64,000 nt of DNA, taken from Acidihalobacter yilgarnensis. Lineage in GTDB: Bacteria > Pseudomonadota > Gammaproteobacteria > DSM-5130 > Acidihalobacteraceae. Numbering within the stretch: the stretch's first letter is position 1; every line of letters begins with the position of its first letter. This document shows, piece by piece, positions 53,862-63,423 of the stretch. The notes beneath the pieces are model-generated. The model was not told the origin of the DNA, did no database searches, and saw only the letters and a list, made by a program, of their open reading frames with translations. The position numbers and the translations under genes were made by a program. The DNA lies in the NCBI RefSeq assembly GCF_001753245.1, contig NZ_CP017415.1:1082501-1146500 (forward strand), given 5' to 3'.

Positions 53862-54869
53862 TCAAACCTGATGGTATTCGCGGTACCAGTCCACGAAGCG
53901 ACGAATACCGTCCTCGATCTGAGTCTGTGGTTGATAATCCACGTCCTCGATGAGCTGTTCGACATCGGCGTAGGTGTCGGGTACATCGCCCGGTTGCAGC
54001 GGCAATAAATTCTTTTCAGCTTGCCTGCCGAGGCATGCTTCCAGTACCTCGATGTAGCGCATCAACTCCACCGGTTGATTGTTCCCGATGTTGTAGAGGC
54101 GGTAGGGCGCCAGACTGGTTGCTGAATCCGGGTTGTCTCCCGACCACTCGGGGTTCGGTGTTGCTACGTGATCCAGCGTACGAATGACACCTTCGACAAT
54201 ATCGTCGATATAGGTGAAATCGCGGCGATGGTGCCCATAGTTGAAGACATCGATCGGTTCGCCGGCAAGAATCTTGCGCGTAAACATGAATAAGGCCATG
54301 TCGGGGCGGCCCCAGGGGCCATAGACGGTGAAGAAACGCAGGCCGGTGGTCGGCAGGCCGTAGAGATGACTGTAAGTGTGCGCCATCAGCTCATTGGCCT
54401 TTTTGCTGGCGGCATACAGACTCACCGGATGGTCCACATTGTCGTGTACCGAGAAAGGCATGTGGGTATTGGCGCCGTAGACCGAGCTGGATGAGGCGTA
54501 AACCAGATGCTCGACGTCATGGTGGCGGCAACCCTCCAGGATGTTGACGAAGCCGACCAGATTGGTGTCGACGTAGGCGTGCGGGTTGATCAGCGAATAG
54601 CGCACGCCGGCCTGGGCGGCGAGGTTGACCACGCGCTCGGGGCGGTGCCGGGCGAAGACGGCGGCGATGGCGTCGCGGTCGGCGATGTCGATGCGCTCGT
54701 CCGTAAAGCCGGCGTGACCCTGGATGCGTGCGAGCCGGGCCTGCTTCAGGCGGACGTCATAGTAGTCGTTGAGGTTGTCGACGCCGATGACTTCGTCGCC
54801 GCGTTCGAGCAGGCGGGCAGATAGGGCGGAGCCGATGAAGCCGGCCGAACCAGTGATGAGTACGCGCAT
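53862..54869 (-). CDS. UDP-glucuronate 4-epimerase-like NAD-dependent epimerase
   Basis: A 335-residue extended SDR with [14 protein letters not shown], the catalytic YAASK (Tyr-x3-Lys) and [17 protein letters not shown] and [15 protein letters not shown] are typical of the UDP-glucuronate/galacturonate epimerase (CapI) group. It lies 18 bp after the dehydrogenase gene, so the two probably make a uronic-acid sugar nucleotide for surface polysaccharide. GGGGGAA precedes the ATG. Confidence 0.88.
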   Translation of the reverse strand: MRVLITGSAGFIGSALSARLLERGDEVIGVDNLNDYYDVRLKQARLARIQGHAGFTDERIDIADRDAIAAVFARHRPERVVNLAAQAGVRYSLINPHAYVDTNLVGFVNILEGCRHHDVEHLVYASSSSVYGANTHMPFSVHDNVDHPVSLYAASKKANELMAHTYSHLYGLPTTGLRFFTVYGPWGRPDMALFMFTRKILAGEPIDVFNYGHHRRDFTYIDDIVEGVIRTLDHVATPNPEWSGDNPDSATSLAPYRLYNIGNNQPVELMRYIEVLEACLGRQAEKNLLPLQPGDVPDTYADVEQLIEDVDYQPQTQIEDGIRRFVDWYREYHQV

Positions 54870-54887
54870 AAATTTCCCCCGGTGGTT

Positions 54888-56165
54888 TTATAGTCGTCCG
54901 TCGACGCTGTCGACCGGCAGTACGGACTTGACGTCGAACACGATAGCGTTTTCGTGACCTTGGGCACGGATATACGCAGCCCCTCGTTCGAGGAAGGTGT
55001 CGTGCGACACGGCCAGGATAACGGCATCGTAAATTCCCGTTTGTGGCGTCTCGACGGGGCGAATGCCGTATTCGTGCATCGCTTCCTCCGGGTCTACCCA
55101 AGGGTCGTAGACATCGACCAGGGCGTGGAATTCGCGGAAGGCTTCGATCACGTCGATCACCCGCGTATTGCGCAGATCAGGGCAATTCTCCTTGAAGGTT
55201 AGCCCGAATATCAGGATGCGCGCGCCGACGACATGCAGTTTGCGTTGCGTCATCAGTTTGAGTACGCGTTCCGCTACGTAGGCGCCCATGCCGTCGTTGG
55301 TACGTCGCCCGGCCAGGATCATGGCTGGGTGATGACCGACTTCCTGGGCCTTGTGGGTCAGGTAGTAGGGATCCACGCCGATGCAGTGACCGCCGACCAG
55401 CCCAGGCCGGAAGGGCAGGAAATTCCACTTGCTGCCGGCGGCTGCAAGTACCTCCTGGGTATCGATGCCGAGTCGGTGAAACAGCATGGCCAACTCGTTG
55501 ATCAGGGCGATATTGACATCGCGCTGAGTATTTTCGATCACCTTGGCAGCCTCCGCGACGCGGATGCTGGCGGCGCAATGGGTCCCCGCCGTGATGATGC
55601 TGGCATAGAGCGCATCGACGAAGGCTGCGGCCTCCGGCGTTGAGCCGGAAGTGACCTTTCGGATACTGGTGACGCGGTGCTCTTTGTCGCCGGGATTGAT
55701 GCGTTCCGGGCTATAGCCGGCGAAGAAATCGCGATTGAAGTGCAAGCCGGAACAGGCTTCCAGAATTGGGACACAGACTTCCTCCGTGGCGCCGGGATAG
55801 ACGGTGGACTCATAGATCACCACGTCACCGGGCTTCAGGAGGTTCCCGACCGTGCGGCTGGCGGACTCAAGAGGGCTGAGGTCTGGCCGTTTGTGACGAT
55901 CCACCGGCGTGGGCACGGTCACGATGAACACGTTGCAGGTACGCATATCTTCGGGTTGACTGGAGAAGCTGAGCTGTGTGCTGGTGCTGAGTTCCTCCTT
56001 GCTAACCTCGCGCGTGCTGTCATGGCCGCGGCGCAGTTCGTCGATGCGCTCGGGCTTGATGTCCAGTCCAGCGGTTGGGTAATGACGACCGAATTCCACT
56101 GCCAGTGGCAGCCCCACGTAACCCAGTCCAACGATGCCAATACGAACGGAAGTCAGATCGACCAC
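54888..56165 (-). CDS. Nucleotide-sugar dehydrogenase (TviB/WbpA type)
   Basis: A 425-residue UDP-sugar 6-dehydrogenase. The N-terminal NAD domain has [14 protein letters not shown]; the catalytic cysteine is in [13 protein letters not shown] (about 260); [17 protein letters not shown] marks the C-terminal domain. Sequence features ([17 protein letters not shown]) suit the Vi-antigen TviB/WbpA group acting on UDP-GlcNAc or UDP-GalNAc, though UDP-glucose is possible. It starts at a GTG preceded by GGGAG. Confidence 0.88.
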   Translation of the reverse strand: MVDLTSVRIGIVGLGYVGLPLAVEFGRHYPTAGLDIKPERIDELRRGHDSTREVSKEELSTSTQLSFSSQPEDMRTCNVFIVTVPTPVDRHKRPDLSPLESASRTVGNLLKPGDVVIYESTVYPGATEEVCVPILEACSGLHFNRDFFAGYSPERINPGDKEHRVTSIRKVTSGSTPEAAAFVDALYASIITAGTHCAASIRVAEAAKVIENTQRDVNIALINELAMLFHRLGIDTQEVLAAAGSKWNFLPFRPGLVGGHCIGVDPYYLTHKAQEVGHHPAMILAGRRTNDGMGAYVAERVLKLMTQRKLHVVGARILIFGLTFKENCPDLRNTRVIDVIEAFREFHALVDVYDPWVDPEEAMHEYGIRPVETPQTGIYDAVILAVSHDTFLERGAAYIRAQGHENAIVFDVKSVLPVDSVDGRL

Positions 56166-56180
56166 GATTTTCTCCCAAGG

Positions 56181-56756
56181 TTATTTCACATACTGAAGGA
56201 TTTCGGCCAATTTGTCGGGCGGTGGTGTGCCCTCGAAATAGAAGGCGGAGCCGTCGGTGGTGGCAAACAGTGTGACCGGTACACCGTTGAGGCCGTGGTC
56301 GGCCAGTAGGCCATTGTTGATATCAAGCTCGTGACGGGTCTTCGCGCTGGGGTTCTGCAGAGGTGCAATACCGCCGCCGGGCGTATCGCCGAAATTCCAA
56401 TCGTGCTCGCTCTGATAGAAGGCCTTCAGACGATCCTTAGACTGAAGAATCGCCGCTGCCTTACCGGGACTGGTGCTGGTGAGGATGCCAACGGTTATCC
56501 AATGCACCGTCACTTCGTCCCTTTTCACATAGGGGCGAAGTTCCTCGAAGAGCTTGTGGCAATACGGGCAGTTCGGGTCGAAGAAGATATACAGTGTCTT
56601 GGCGCCCTTGCCCTCGGTGATTTGTACCGCCTTGTGCACGTCCTTGAGCAGCGAGATGGCGGGATTCCCGCTAGCGGCATGCGCAGGTGAGGCGACCAGG
56701 CCGGCAATCAGCAGGAAGGCGGCAAAGAGGGCGTACGGTTTTTGCAGGAAGGGCAT
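56181..56756 (-). CDS. Periplasmic thioredoxin-fold protein, DsbG/DsbC-like
   Basis: A 191-residue protein with a Sec signal peptide (about 1-28, ending AHAAS), then a thioredoxin fold with the active site DPNCPYCHKLFEEL (CPYC) and the cis-proline region GLNGVPVTLFA. It lacks the long N-terminal dimerisation domain of DsbC/DsbG, so it is a truncated family member, perhaps monomeric. It is 15 bp upstream of the sugar dehydrogenase gene on the same strand and apparently leads that transcript. Confidence 0.85.
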   Translation of the reverse strand: MPFLQKPYALFAAFLLIAGLVASPAHAASGNPAISLLKDVHKAVQITEGKGAKTLYIFFDPNCPYCHKLFEELRPYVKRDEVTVHWITVGILTSTSPGKAAAILQSKDRLKAFYQSEHDWNFGDTPGGGIAPLQNPSAKTRHELDINNGLLADHGLNGVPVTLFATTDGSAFYFEGTPPPDKLAEILQYVK

Positions 56757-56910
56757 GCTGGCTCCGGGCGCAGGATCGCGCGGTGGATGTGGCGGGCTTG
56801 TATATCATAGCCGCCCGGCGCTGGCCATTGGCGGGTCGGCAGAGTCGTGGCAGCTTCGTTACAATCCGACGCTGGAAGCGCCCCCGATCTTACAGGAAGG
56901 ATTCGACGCC

Positions 56911-58707
56911 ATGTCCCAATATTCCGCCGATGCAGGCCTCGGTTCCCGCCAGCGCTTCGATCGCCGTTTCTTCGGCGATGTCTGGCGTCTGGCTAAACCT
57001 TACTTCACTCAGTCCGATGAGCGCTGGGCCGCAATCGGGCTGGTGATCATGATTCTCGTCACCATCGGCGGCGGGGTTTATATCAATCTGCGGATCACCA
57101 ATTGGTACAACACTTTTTACAACGCCCTGCAAACGTATAAGAGTGATGCCTTCTGGGGCTTGATGGGCGAGTTCGCGATCCTGGCGACGATCGGCATCGC
57201 ACTCAGCGTGTATCAGACCTACCTTACTCAGTTCCTCGACCTGCGCTGGCGCCGCTGGCTCACTGGTGCCTTCCTGACCCGTTACCTCAATGCACGTACC
57301 TACTATCACATGGAGGTGTTCAAGCGCGGGCAGGACAACCCCGACCAGCGCATTGCCGACGATCTGTCCGCCTTCGCCCAGTACACCAGCAACCTGGTCA
57401 GTGGCCTGCTCAGCGCGATCCTGAACCTGATCACCTTCATCGGCTTGCTGTGGGTGCTGTCGGCCAAGGTGATCGTGCCTTGGGGCGGCGCGGAGCATCA
57501 CATACCGGGTTTCCTGGTGTGGACGGCGCTGCTCTATGCGATCGCCTGGACCTGGGTGGCAGCCTTTATCGGCAATCCGCTGATCCGCCTCAATTACCAT
57601 CAGCAGCGCTTGCAGGCGGACTTCCGCTACAGCCTCGTGCGTCTGCGCGAGAACAGCGAGGGGGTTGCGCTCTACGGTGGCGAGGACAAGGAGCGGACGC
57701 AGTTCGATCACCGGTTCGACCATGTGTTCGGGAACTACAAACGCCTGATTCTGATGCGCAAACGATTCAACTGGTTCACGGCCTCCTTCAGCCAGTTCGC
57801 CATTATTCTGCCTTTTCTGGCCGCCGCCTCGGCCTATTTCGCCAAGGCCGTGCCGCTGGGTTTTCTGATGCAGATCAGTTCCGCCTTCGGCAATGTGCAA
57901 GGTTCCTTCGCTTATCTGGCCACAAGCTACGACAGCCTTGCACAGTGGCATGCGGTGACCGATCGACTGAGAGGCTTCCTGGGTTTCATGGAGGAGGTCG
58001 AGGCCATGCAGCGCACCGAAGGCCACATCGAGCGGCGTACTGGGGACGTGCTTGAGGTCTCCGATCTGAGTTTGAGGCTGCCCTCTGGCGGTACTATCGT
58101 CAGCGATCTCAATCTGCGGGTGGCGCCGGGCGAGCGGGTGTTGGTAACCGGGCGCTCAGGAATCGGCAAGAGCACGTTGCTGCGCGCTATCGCCGGTATT
58201 TGGCTGTTTGGCGAGGGCCGCATCGCGCTGCCGAGTGCGGGGCACAGCCTGTTTCTGCCACAAAAACCCTATTTGCCGCTGGGTAGTCTGCGCGAGGCTC
58301 TGCTCTATCCTTCGGGCAGTATCAAGACACCGGATGCGGATCTGGTTCGCGCACTCGAACTGGTCGGTTTGCCTGCACTGATCCCTCAAATGGGTGAGCT
58401 GCAGCCCTGGCCACACGTGCTCTCGCTCGGCGAGCAGCAGCGCGTAGCCTTCGCGCGAGTATTGCTGCAGCGTCCGGCCTACGTGTTTCTCGACGAGGCG
58501 ACCTCGGCGCTGGATGAGCCTTCGGAGCTGGCACTCTATGGGTTGTTGGGCGAGGTGTTGCCAGAGATGGCGGTGATCAGCGTGGGGCATCGTAGTACCT
58601 TATTCGCCTTTCACTCGCGTCGTCTGCATTTGCTGCCTGAAGGGCGCTGGGAAGATAACGCCATCGACCCGACGGCACCCGGAACGGAGCCGCAATTCGC
58701 AACCTGA
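56911..58707 (+). CDS. SbmA/BacA-YddA-type ABC transporter (fused permease-ATPase)
   Basis: A 598-residue protein with a SbmA-like membrane domain (about 20-350, six or so helices; WYNTFYNALQTYKSDAFW, RRWLTGAFLTRYLNARTYY, NPDQRIADDL) and a C-terminal ATPase (Walker A GRSGIGKST, signature LSLGEQQRVAFAR, Walker B VFLDEATSALDEP). YddA/BacA-type members carry very-long-chain fatty acids, vitamin B12 or peptides. ATG 56911 is preceded by GGAAGGA. A longer frame starting at 56554 overlaps the DsbG-like gene and is not coding there. Confidence 0.9.
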   Translation: MSQYSADAGLGSRQRFDRRFFGDVWRLAKPYFTQSDERWAAIGLVIMILVTIGGGVYINLRITNWYNTFYNALQTYKSDAFWGLMGEFAILATIGIALSVYQTYLTQFLDLRWRRWLTGAFLTRYLNARTYYHMEVFKRGQDNPDQRIADDLSAFAQYTSNLVSGLLSAILNLITFIGLLWVLSAKVIVPWGGAEHHIPGFLVWTALLYAIAWTWVAAFIGNPLIRLNYHQQRLQADFRYSLVRLRENSEGVALYGGEDKERTQFDHRFDHVFGNYKRLILMRKRFNWFTASFSQFAIILPFLAAASAYFAKAVPLGFLMQISSAFGNVQGSFAYLATSYDSLAQWHAVTDRLRGFLGFMEEVEAMQRTEGHIERRTGDVLEVSDLSLRLPSGGTIVSDLNLRVAPGERVLVTGRSGIGKSTLLRAIAGIWLFGEGRIALPSAGHSLFLPQKPYLPLGSLREALLYPSGSIKTPDADLVRALELVGLPALIPQMGELQPWPHVLSLGEQQRVAFARVLLQRPAYVFLDEATSALDEPSELALYGLLGEVLPEMAVISVGHRSTLFAFHSRRLHLLPEGRWEDNAIDPTAPGTEPQFAT

Positions 58708-58761
58708 GCGCAGCGGCGCGGTGGGGGCTGAATCCGCCGCGCTTCTGCTACAATGCGCGCC

Positions 58762-59862
58762 ATGGCAGGCAACCGCATCGGACAGGCATTCACCGTCACC
58801 AGCTTTGGCGAAAGCCACGGTCCAGCCATCGGCTGCATCGTCGATGGTTGCCCGCCGGGGCTGGCGTTGGACGAGGCCGACTTGCAGGCCGATCTCGAAC
58901 GCCGTCGTCCGGGCAAGACTCGCCATACCACCCAGCGGCGTGAGCCGGATACGGTACGCATTCTCTCCGGCGTATTCGAGGGCGTGACCACGGGTACGCC
59001 GATTGCGCTGATGATCGAGAATGTCGATCAGCGTTCCAAGGATTACGGCAATATCCTCGACCGCTTTCGCCCCGGTCATGCCGACTACACCTACTACAAG
59101 AAATTCGGCCTGCGCGATTATCGCGGCGGCGGGCGTTCCTCGGCCCGCGAAACCGCGATGCGTGTGGCGGCAGGTGCGATCGCCAAGAAGTATCTGCATG
59201 ATCGAGTAGGTGTCGCCATTCATGGCTACCTCGCTCAACTCGGCCCGCACAAACCCACCCGCTTCGATTGGGCCGTGGTAGAGGAAAATCCGTTTTTCTT
59301 CCCCGATGCGGCCATGGTGCCCGAGCTCGAGGCCTATATGGACGCGCTGCGCAAGTCCGGAGACTCCATCGGCGCGCGCGTCAACGTGGTTGCCCGTGGC
59401 GTGCCGCCGGGCTGGGGGGAGCCGGTATTCGATCGCCTGGACGCGGACATCGCCCACGCCATGATGAGCATCAACGCGGTCAAGGGCGTCGAAATCGGCG
59501 CCGGCTTCGCCTGCGTTGAGCAACATGGCAGCGAACATCGCGATGAGATCACGCCGTCGGGCTTCCTCAGCAACCATGCAGGCGGCGTGCTTGGCGGCAT
59601 ATCCAGTGGGCAGGACATTGAGGTCAGCCTGGCCCTCAAGCCGACCTCCAGCCTGCGCCTGCCGGCACGTACCGTGAATCTCGCGGGCGAGCCGGTAGAA
59701 ATTGTGACCCATGGCCGACACGATCCCTGCGTGGGTATTCGCGCCACGCCGGTCGCTGAGGCGATGTTGGCCATCGTGCTCATGGACCACCTGATGCGCC
59801 ACCGTGGCCAGAACGCAGAGGTGAACACCGCACTGGCAGACATCCCGGCGCACCCGGCCTGA
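58762..59862 (+). CDS. aroC: Chorismate synthase
   Basis: A 366-residue enzyme, length normal, that converts EPSP to chorismate with reduced FMN. It opens [20 protein letters not shown] and has the signatures [27 protein letters not shown] and [10 protein letters not shown]. The start at 58762 matches the family N-terminus; an ATG at 58753 is three codons longer. TACAAT just upstream looks like a -10 element, so the transcript may have a very short leader. Confidence 0.95.
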   Translation: MAGNRIGQAFTVTSFGESHGPAIGCIVDGCPPGLALDEADLQADLERRRPGKTRHTTQRREPDTVRILSGVFEGVTTGTPIALMIENVDQRSKDYGNILDRFRPGHADYTYYKKFGLRDYRGGGRSSARETAMRVAAGAIAKKYLHDRVGVAIHGYLAQLGPHKPTRFDWAVVEENPFFFPDAAMVPELEAYMDALRKSGDSIGARVNVVARGVPPGWGEPVFDRLDADIAHAMMSINAVKGVEIGAGFACVEQHGSEHRDEITPSGFLSNHAGGVLGGISSGQDIEVSLALKPTSSLRLPARTVNLAGEPVEIVTHGRHDPCVGIRATPVAEAMLAIVLMDHLMRHRGQNAEVNTALADIPAHPA

Positions 59863-59868
59863 GGCCGT

Positions 59869-60732
59869 ATGTTCGCCTATCGGCATGGTTATCACGCCGG
59901 CAATCATGCCGACGTTCTTAAACACCTGATCCTTGTCACCTTGCTCGATGCCTTGCGGCGCAAGGACAAACCCTTCTTCGTGATGGACACCCATGCCGGC
60001 GACGGCGGTTATGCGCTGGATTCGGCGATGGCGGGCAAGCTCGCTGAATACGCCGATGGCATCGGTCGTCTATGGCCGCATCGTGGCCTACACCCGGCAA
60101 TCGATGGCTATCTCGACGCAGTTGCCTCGTACAATACCGAAGGCAGATTCGCCCAATATCCCGGTTCGCCGCTCATTGTTGCCGGCCGTTTACGAGTGGG
60201 CGATCGCTTGCTCGCGGTGGAGGCGCATAGCGCAGCCGGCGCTCGACTTGATGAGCTGCTGTCAGACCATGCAAATGCCCAGGTTTTACGCGGCGACGGT
60301 TATGCCGCGCTCAAGGCGGCATTGCCACCGCGCGAGCGGCGCGGTCTGATCCTGATCGATCCGAGCTTCGAGGTTGCCGGTGAATTCGAGCGACTGACTG
60401 AGGCATTGAGGCTGATTCACCATCGATTCCGGCAGGGTTTGGTCGCCATCTGGTATCCCTTGCTCGGCCATAAGCCCGCCGCCCCTTGGCTGGACACGGT
60501 GCAGAATCTCGGCATTCCCGACATCCTGACCGCAGAACTGCGTGTGGGTCCACCGACGCAAGGTCCTGGGCTGTATGGCAGCGGCATGTTGTTGGTCAAT
60601 CCGCCCTGGGGGACCGAATCCCAGTTGCGCGAGGTGTTGCCGATGGTCTCTGAATGCCTCAATGGGCATCGGGACGGCGCCTGCGTGAGAACGCTGGTCG
60701 GAGAACGGGGCGAGGTTGCGCCGAGGGCATGA
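59869..60732 (+). CDS. rlmJ: 23S rRNA (adenine-2030-N6)-methyltransferase
   Basis: A 287-residue methyltransferase with the RlmJ N-terminus (YRHGYHAGNHADVLKHL), SAM-site MDTHAGDGGY and catalytic motif DPSFEVAGE (DPPFE in E. coli). GAGG lies four bases upstream of the ATG, six bases after aroC. Its end overlaps the MFS gene by 4 bp. Confidence 0.92.
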   Translation: MFAYRHGYHAGNHADVLKHLILVTLLDALRRKDKPFFVMDTHAGDGGYALDSAMAGKLAEYADGIGRLWPHRGLHPAIDGYLDAVASYNTEGRFAQYPGSPLIVAGRLRVGDRLLAVEAHSAAGARLDELLSDHANAQVLRGDGYAALKAALPPRERRGLILIDPSFEVAGEFERLTEALRLIHHRFRQGLVAIWYPLLGHKPAAPWLDTVQNLGIPDILTAELRVGPPTQGPGLYGSGMLLVNPPWGTESQLREVLPMVSECLNGHRDGACVRTLVGERGEVAPRA

Positions 60733-61916
60733 GCCTTTCCTCACCGACGGCATCGGCAGCAGCGGTACCTTACTGGCGGCTGTCGAGCTTCTATCTCGTC
60801 TATTTCACCGTCACAGGCGCCTTCGTACCGTACTGGAGCGTCTATCTCAAGGCACTCGGCTACGGTGCGGTCGCCATCGGTGCGCTGATGGCACTGCCGA
60901 TGGCGACCAAGGTATTTGCGCCCTATCTATGGGGTTGGCTGGCGGATCGTACCGGGCGACGCGTGGGCGTGATTCAGCTGGCCACACTGCTGGCCGGCAT
61001 TGCGCTGGCCGGCGTGGCACTGGGGCATGGCGTCTGGTGGTTAGCTGTCGTGGTAACGGCCTTCAGCTTCTTCTGGAACGCGGCCTTGCCGCAGTTCGAA
61101 GCGGTAACGCTCAGCCATTTGCGTCACCGCGGGGAGCATTACTACAGCCTGGTGCGCCTGTGGGGCTCAATCGGATTCATTCTCAGTGCGCTGTGTCTGG
61201 GCTGGTTGTTCGACTGGCTCAGTATCACCTGGTTGCCGGCCATCCTGGTGGGATTGCTGGCGTGGCTTTGGATCGCCAGCCTCGGCGTACCCGCACCGGT
61301 AGCCACCGGCACCGTAGTGGGCGACCACTCACTGGGCGCGGTAGTACGTCAGCCCGCCGTGCTGGCCCTTTTGGCCGTTTGCTTCCTGATGCAAGCAAGC
61401 CACGGCCCTTATTACAGCTTCTTTACCCTCTATTTGCGCGAGAACGGCTATGGCTCGGGAATCACGGGCGTGCTTTGGTCGCTGGGCGTGTTGGCGGAAG
61501 TTGGCGTGTTCCTGCTGATGCATCGACTGCTGCCGCGCTTCGGCGCCCGCCGGCTGCTACTGTTTGCGACGCTGGTCACCGCCGTGCGCTGGGTGCTGAT
61601 TGCTGGCTGGGTCCGCGATCTGCCTTTGCTCGTGTTCGGCCAAACCCTGCATGCAGCCAGCTACGGCATCTATCATGCTGCCGCGATCTCATTGATCCAC
61701 AAGCATTTTCCGGGTCGATTGCAAGGGCGCGGCCAGGCGCTGTATTCCAGTGTGAGCTTCGGCCTAGGCGGCGCCTTCGGCAGCATCGTCAGTGGCTACG
61801 TGTGGAGTGGTTTGGGGCCGGCCGACACCTATCTCGTCGGCGCCGGGTTCGCGTTGCTGGGCGCCGCGATCGGTTACTGGGGGTTGCCCGCGCCGGCGGT
61901 GCGGGCGCCGTACTGA
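60729..61916 (+). CDS. MFS transporter, phenylpropionate permease (HcaT)-like
   Basis: A 395-residue major facilitator with 12 helices (LVYFTVTGAFVPYWSVYLKALGY, WLADRTGRRVGVIQ as the loop 2-3 motif, GRGQALYSSVSFGLGGAFGS). It resembles the PPP/HcaT and YcaD-type sugar-like branch. Substrate unknown. The ATG at 60729 overlaps the rlmJ stop. Its last 43 bp overlap the convergent pqiC-like gene. Confidence 0.85.
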   Translation: MSLSSPTASAAAVPYWRLSSFYLVYFTVTGAFVPYWSVYLKALGYGAVAIGALMALPMATKVFAPYLWGWLADRTGRRVGVIQLATLLAGIALAGVALGHGVWWLAVVVTAFSFFWNAALPQFEAVTLSHLRHRGEHYYSLVRLWGSIGFILSALCLGWLFDWLSITWLPAILVGLLAWLWIASLGVPAPVATGTVVGDHSLGAVVRQPAVLALLAVCFLMQASHGPYYSFFTLYLRENGYGSGITGVLWSLGVLAEVGVFLLMHRLLPRFGARRLLLFATLVTAVRWVLIAGWVRDLPLLVFGQTLHAASYGIYHAAAISLIHKHFPGRLQGRGQALYSSVSFGLGGAFGSIVSGYVWSGLGPADTYLVGAGFALLGAAIGYWGLPAPAVRAPY

Positions 61917-62566
61917 GGCGAATTGCATAGACCTGTGTCTACGCGACGGTTCAACCAATGGTTAACGGCTCGCGTCCACTGTTCGACTGCTAGGTTGGTC
62001 GCGGTGACGCCGGCTACGGGATTGGGTGCCGATACGTCTTCCTTGATGTCAAAGCGCCGGGTGGCCAGGGTGTGGTCGTTGCGCGTGTCGTTCAATGTCG
62101 TGTCGACGATCAGGTGAATACGGCTGTGGTCACCGTGGAAGACCTGCAGCAATGTGACCAGGTGCGTTGCGATCGACAGCGGAGTGACCGACGGCGTGGT
62201 GCCGCCGATCACGTGCTTGAAGTTACCGCTCGCGCGCAACGCTTCGCTCAGGGGCATTGCCAACATGGCGGCGGGTGGGGCGATCCAGCGGTGGTAGGCG
62301 AAATCGGCGATCTGGTAGGGCGCGGTGCTGTAGCGCATGCCGGTGCCCTCGAAGCCGGGTGCCGCGGTGGGCGTGGCTACGCGCAGGTCGGGGCAGCGGG
62401 CTTCGTCGTGCCAAGCGACGGGACCGGGCAGTGGGGGTGCTATACGGTATTCCGTCACTTGCTGGGTGGCTTGGCGGTCGGGTAGCAGAGAGCAGCCGCC
62501 GAGCACGGTGGCAAGGCAAGTGAGGATCACGGGCGCGAGTTGGCGTATAGAGGGCGACATATTCAT
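61874..62566 (-). CDS. MCE-associated auxiliary lipoprotein (PqiC/DUF330-like)
   Basis: A 230-residue lipoprotein with lipobox LGGC (about 22-25). The ABC-type transport auxiliary domain follows (YRIAPPLPGP, MRYSTAPYQIADFAYHRWIAPPAAML). It would sit at the outer membrane and help an MCE lipid channel. Its start overlaps the end of the mce gene by 4 bp. Confidence 0.87.
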   Translation of the reverse strand: MNMSPSIRQLAPVILTCLATVLGGCSLLPDRQATQQVTEYRIAPPLPGPVAWHDEARCPDLRVATPTAAPGFEGTGMRYSTAPYQIADFAYHRWIAPPAAMLAMPLSEALRASGNFKHVIGGTTPSVTPLSIATHLVTLLQVFHGDHSRIHLIVDTTLNDTRNDHTLATRRFDIKEDVSAPNPVAGVTATNLAVEQWTRAVNHWLNRRVDTGLCNSPQYGARTAGAGNPQ

Positions 62567-63423
62567 TCTCCCGGACCCGGCGTGGGCGGTGTCGGGCCAT
62601 ACAGCAGGGCGCTGGGGTCCTGTTGCAATTGGTTGCTGAGCTGGCGATAGCTGCGCACCGTTGCGGTGAACTGGCGCAGCGCCTGATCGGTCTGTGGCAG
62701 CGTGCGCTGGATTGCGCGCGCGCTGTGGCTCACTTCGGCGGTGAGCTGGTCGAGGTGGTGCATCAGCGCGGGGAGTTGGGCGGTGCTGGCGCGTGTTTGG
62801 CGCATCAGCGCGTCGAATTGCGCGATGGCATCGTCCATGCGTCCTGCGTGCCCGGCCAGATTGGCCGACAGCGCATCCAGATTGGCAAGAGCGTGCGAAA
62901 CGTGCGCGATATTACGGTCGCTAAGCAATTGCGCGAGGCGTTCACTGGATTGCGTGACGCTCTTGCCAACCTGATTGACGATCACGTCCAGGCGTTGCAT
63001 CAACGAAGGCGAGGTCTTGATCACGGGGTAGGGGGCTTGCCCCTTGCGCTGCAGCGGTGGCGAGGACGTGGCGCCGCCGGTCAGGCTGACGAAGGCAGAA
63101 CCGGTGATGCCTTGCAGTTGCAGCGTCGCCCGGGTGTCGGCCTTGATCGGCGTGCCGTGCTCGATGTCGAGCAGCAGGCGCACACGTGAGGGATTGGTCG
63201 GGTCGAGCCCGATTTGGCTGACGTGCCCTACGCGAACACCGTGATAACGGACCGCGGCGTCCTGTGGCAGGGCCCAGACGGATTCGGTGGTGTAGACAAG
63301 ATAGTGTTCGTAGTCGTGCCGTCCGGGGCCGCCGGCGGCGAACCAGAGCAGCGCGGCGATTAGGCCGGTGCCTAGCATGAGTACGAAGGCGCCGACGAGG
63401 GCGTAATTCGTGCGGGATTCCAT
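62563..63423 (-). CDS. MlaD/MCE-family substrate-binding protein
   Basis: A 286-residue protein with an N-terminal membrane anchor (about 7-28), an MCE domain (about 40-120; VRYHGVRVGHVSQIGLDP, LQGITGSAFVSLTGG) and a long helical tail (about 140-260). MCE proteins form periplasmic hexameric tubes that carry lipids. It overlaps the ATPase gene by one base. The operon order is ATPase, mce, pqiC; the permease gene presumably lies upstream beyond the window. Confidence 0.9.
   Translation of the reverse strand: MESRTNYALVGAFVLMLGTGLIAALLWFAAGGPGRHDYEHYLVYTTESVWALPQDAAVRYHGVRVGHVSQIGLDPTNPSRVRLLLDIEHGTPIKADTRATLQLQGITGSAFVSLTGGATSSPPLQRKGQAPYPVIKTSPSLMQRLDVIVNQVGKSVTQSSERLAQLLSDRNIAHVSHALANLDALSANLAGHAGRMDDAIAQFDALMRQTRASTAQLPALMHHLDQLTAEVSHSARAIQRTLPQTDQALRQFTATVRSYRQLSNQLQQDPSALLYGPTPPTPGPGE

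Noticed and set aside
58600-59994. 464-codon minus-strand open frame
   Set aside because: It is antisense to aroC, whose sequence is unmistakable; long antisense frames are common in G+C-rich genes.
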